From a virus, in IMG/VR virus record IMGVR_UViG_3300037584_005912, positions 1 through 29,848 of that record: a stretch of 29,848 nt of DNA; one strand, 5' to 3'. This document shows positions 28,057-29,848 of the stretch, piece after piece. The number at the start of each line of letters is the position of its first letter. Positions within the stretch are counted from its first letter, which is position 1. A program made the position numbers and the translations under genes. Under the pieces are notes generated by a model that saw only the letters and a list, made by a program, of their open reading frames with translations, ran no database searches and had not been told where the DNA came from.

Positions 28057-28995
28057 ATGACTAACTACAATCTTGGATACGCATGTATCAACACTGAACT
28101 ATCATCACGCAAAGTAAAGGTATCAACAAACCGCACAATGCGTAAGAAAACATTTCAAGAGAAAGGTCTCGACTATGTGTCGGAGATCATTCTTGCGAAC
28201 TGTACTGACCTGCTGACCATTCTCGAGTGGAACGCAAAACACGACATTCACTTTTATCGCATGTCGTCGGAAATTTTTCCATGGGCTTCAGAATATGATC
28301 TCGAAGATCTCAAAGACTTTGATGCCATCGAAGAAGCCCTTTTTGAAGCCGGACTCTATGCGAACGAACACGACATTCGTCTAACGTGCCATCCCGGCCC
28401 TTTCAACAAACTTTGCTCACCAAACGAGAGCGTTGTTCAAAACACCATCAAAGACCTTGAAGTCAACGGTAAGATGATGGACTTGCTTTGTCAACCTCGC
28501 TCTCCTTGGGCAAAGATCAACATTCATGTAGGAGCAGCATACAATGATAAACCTATGGCCCTTGCTAATTTTTGCAAGAACTTCGATAGACTATCAGACG
28601 CAGTCAAAACGCGACTGACGGTCGAGAACGACGACAAGGAGTCTTTGTACTCCACACAAGAACTATACGATGGTGTGTTCAAAGTCATTGGTATTCCAAT
28701 TGTCCATGACTATCACCATCATCACCTGTGCACTGGCGGACTAACACAACAGGAAGCAGTCGAACTCGCACTCAAAACATGGGGTGATGTTGTCCCTGTC
28801 GTGCACTACAGCCAGTCACGAGCGATTGAGCACAACAACCCTAAGATCAAACCACAAGCCCACAGCGACTCGTATTGGACACCTATTGAGACGTTTGGTC
28901 ACCGCATGGACATCATGCTCGAATGTAAACATAAAGAAGTTGGACTATTTAAGATGAGGGAGCTAATGTCTTCCCGTTGCATCGCAGCCAAGTAA
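28057..28995 (+). CDS. uvsE: UV damage endonuclease (UvdE/UvsE family)
   Basis: A 312-residue TIM-barrel repair nuclease that nicks DNA 5' of UV photoproducts and other lesions. The family marks occur in order: 'LGYACINTEL' at the start, 'FYRMSSEIFPW', and 'RLTCHPGPFN' with a metal His. Then come 'INIHVGAAYNDK', 'RLTVENDD' with a metal Glu, 'PIVHDYHHHHL' with metal Asp/His, 'VHYSQSR', 'HSD', and 'DIMLECKHKE' with the final Glu and a Lys. Length fits the family (about 300). In a marine phage it would repair sunlight damage in the absence of nucleotide excision repair. GGAGG precedes the ATG. Confidence 0.95.
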   Translation: MTNYNLGYACINTELSSRKVKVSTNRTMRKKTFQEKGLDYVSEIILANCTDLLTILEWNAKHDIHFYRMSSEIFPWASEYDLEDLKDFDAIEEALFEAGLYANEHDIRLTCHPGPFNKLCSPNESVVQNTIKDLEVNGKMMDLLCQPRSPWAKINIHVGAAYNDKPMALANFCKNFDRLSDAVKTRLTVENDDKESLYSTQELYDGVFKVIGIPIVHDYHHHHLCTGGLTQQEAVELALKTWGDVVPVVHYSQSRAIEHNNPKIKPQAHSDSYWTPIETFGHRMDIMLECKHKEVGLFKMRELMSSRCIAAK

Positions 28996-29005
28996 GGAGG
29001 TAAAC

Positions 29006-29269
29006 ATGTCAGAATTCTGCGAAGTTTGTGAATGCGATCCATGTGATTGCTATGATGGATACAGTCCGGAGGAGTCTACCATGAAACACGTATACATTTA
29101 TGACGAGCAAAAAGAATTTTATTATGTACCTCGAGCACCTTCGCTATGCGAAGCAAGAACCAGAGCTTCAATTTTCATGAAGCATTTTGGCGATGAACCA
29201 CTCATTGTTAACCCTCAAGCGTGGGAGATTTTATCTGAGACACATGTTGTCCGATTTTTGGAAGAATAA
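29006..29269 (+). CDS. Small protein with N-terminal Cys cluster
   Basis: An 87-residue protein with AAGGAGG upstream. The N-terminus 'FCEVCECDPCDCYDG' has five Cys in a CxxCxCxxCxC array, likely to bind zinc. The rest, 'KHVYIYDEQKEFYYVPRAPS' and onward, is a small alpha/beta domain of unknown family. A second ribosome-like site (GGAGGA) sits before an internal ATG at 29081, which would give a 62-residue form without the Cys cluster. The stop overlaps the next ATG. Confidence 0.6.
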   Translation: MSEFCEVCECDPCDCYDGYSPEESTMKHVYIYDEQKEFYYVPRAPSLCEARTRASIFMKHFGDEPLIVNPQAWEILSETHVVRFLEE

Positions 29270-29487
29270 TGTTTAATGTCGGAGACCTTGTTGAGTTTAA
29301 ACCTAGTGGCATTTGTTTAGATTATCTTCACCCCCTCAAAAGGGTCGGGATAATTATTTCAATTGATAGAGGTGAAGTGAAATCACTTTGGGGTACGACT
29401 GAAGACCGCATTGTTGTCAGGTGGTTACCCGGCAACAATAATCAAGTCTGCACCTCAGTCAGAATTAAACCCCTAGGAAAACAATGA
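29269..29487 (+). CDS. Small SH3/KOW-like protein
   Basis: A 72-residue protein starting at a TAATG overlap. 'FNVGDLVEFKPSG' and 'RVGIIISIDRGEV' match the GDLV...VGIIISI pattern of the gene at 20704, and 'DRIVVRWLPGN' supplies later strands. It is one of six related small barrels in the window. Function is unknown. Confidence 0.63.
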   Translation: MFNVGDLVEFKPSGICLDYLHPLKRVGIIISIDRGEVKSLWGTTEDRIVVRWLPGNNNQVCTSVRIKPLGKQ

Positions 29488-29660
29488 GTGAAAAAAAAAT
29501 AGATTTAGGAGATTTTGTAAGATGTATCTGGTTAGATCAAGAAAGTTTTGCAATCGCCCTAGAATTTGAAGCAAGAGCTTTTTATAAAATTTACAAAGTA
29601 TATGATTTTTATGCTAATGAATATTATTGGGTTGATGAAGCGGATTTAGAAAAAGTTTAA
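29484..29660 (+). CDS. Small SH3-like or related protein
   Basis: A 58-residue protein at an ATGA overlap: 'MSEKKIDLGDFVRCIW', then 'RAFYKIYKVYDFYANEYYWV'. The 'DLGDFV' start and beta-rich, Tyr-rich body suggest a diverged member of the GDLV barrel group. The similarity is weaker than in the other five. It ends just before the promoter of the DnaE-like gene. Confidence 0.55.
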   Translation: MSEKKIDLGDFVRCIWLDQESFAIALEFEARAFYKIYKVYDFYANEYYWVDEADLEKV

Positions 29661-29668
29661 GTTTTTAC

Positions 29669-29697
29669 TTGACAAGTCCTCTTCATCATGTTACATT
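29669..29697 (+). promoter_or_regulatory. Sigma-70 promoter of the DnaE-like gene
   Basis: TTGACA (29669-29674), 17-base spacer, TGT-TACATT (hexamer 29692-29697). Predicted start near 29704, 14 bases before the ATG. Confidence 0.82.
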
Positions 29698-29717
29698 ATA
29701 TACAACACGGAGGACTT

Positions 29718-29848
29718 ATGAACTTAAGAAAAGAACAATTTGTAAACTTGCACGGACACTCGTGCTTTTCATTATTTGATGGCTTTGGGTTTCCCCAAGA
29801 GCACATGGATTTTGCCTATGAGAATGGATCTCGAGCACTTGCTCTCAC
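29718..29848 (+). CDS. dnaE: DnaE-like DNA polymerase III alpha, PHP domain (partial)
   Basis: Only the first 43 codons are inside the window. 'FVNLHGHSCFSLFDGFG' has the HxH motif and the S-x-F/L-D-G turn that open the PHP domain of bacterial family C polymerases (typically H-L-H-x-H-S-x-Y-S-L-L-D-G). 'DFAYENGSRALALT' matches the helix and strand leading to T-D-H-G. GGAGG precedes the ATG, with its own promoter. A stand-alone PHP phosphoesterase is the alternative. If the gene is a full DnaE, this phage has two unrelated DNA polymerases. Confidence 0.72.
   Translation, partial: MNLRKEQFVNLHGHSCFSLFDGFGFPQEHMDFAYENGSRALAL

Noticed and set aside
1-29848. CRISPR array, insertion sequence, integrase or attachment site
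   Set aside because: No regularly spaced repeats, no transposase or integrase motifs, and the tRNA is not duplicated at its 3' end.

Overview
The window looks like part of the genome of a large, lytic, tailed dsDNA phage of the myovirus type, probably marine and infecting a Gram-negative bacterium. All genes I can support lie on the + strand. They are tightly packed, often with ATGA or TAATG overlaps, and the sequence is A+T-rich. Evidence for a phage: a gp53-like baseplate wedge protein, large virion-type proteins, and a T4-style replication set (gp32-like SSB, UvsX/RecA, DnaB/gp41-type helicase, 5'-3' exonuclease). There is also a phage-type nucleotide pool set (class II RNR, ThyX), a GroES/gp31-like co-chaperonin and many sub-100-residue genes. 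The host is presumed Gram-negative because the promoters are near-consensus sigma-70 sites and there is a candidate lipoprotein; this is an inference.

Layout. 1-5222: tail/baseplate genes. 5231-8036: a family A DNA polymerase core without exonuclease, three tandem SH3-like small proteins, and a divergent FtsZ/tubulin-like protein. 8038-10564: an early-type accessory region in which most genes have their own sigma-70 promoter. It holds a PD-(D/E)XK-like nuclease, two micro-ORFs, a WYL_2-like protein, tRNA-Arg(UCU) and an HNH-like protein. 10561-12833: SSB, a candidate small lipoprotein and UvsX, bounded by two strong intrinsic terminators. 13612-18169: 5' exonuclease, helicase, class II RNR and a small basic Hc1-like protein. 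18179-27869: GroES-like protein, ThyX, a nucleotidyltransferase-like protein, a J-domain protein, and a long series of otherwise unrelated proteins that begin with nearly the same short amphipathic peptide. 28010-29848: UV damage endonuclease (UvsE type), small SH3-like proteins, and the start of a DnaE-like family C polymerase with a PHP domain.

Regulation. Eleven intergenic promoters share TTGACA, an exact 17-base spacer, and a TGTTATAAT-like extended -10. Two more matches of the same architecture lie inside genes. Most give 5' leaders of about 12-25 bases. The SSB gene has a leader of about 70 bases, and the gene at 26979 is predicted to be leaderless.

The best candidate for an undescribed system is the group of proteins sharing the N-terminal leader 'MKLTEtKLKqiIkE' (12868-13608 and 18517-27869). 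By analogy with the T4 capsid targeting sequence cut by the prohead protease, these may be packaged in the head and ejected into the host. They include a HipA/PI3K-like kinase, a DUF3293-like protein, Cys-rich basic proteins, a membrane-segment protein and a protein whose leader is followed by a Tat-like twin-arginine motif. The FtsZ/tubulin-like protein with altered nucleotide loops is the second strong candidate.
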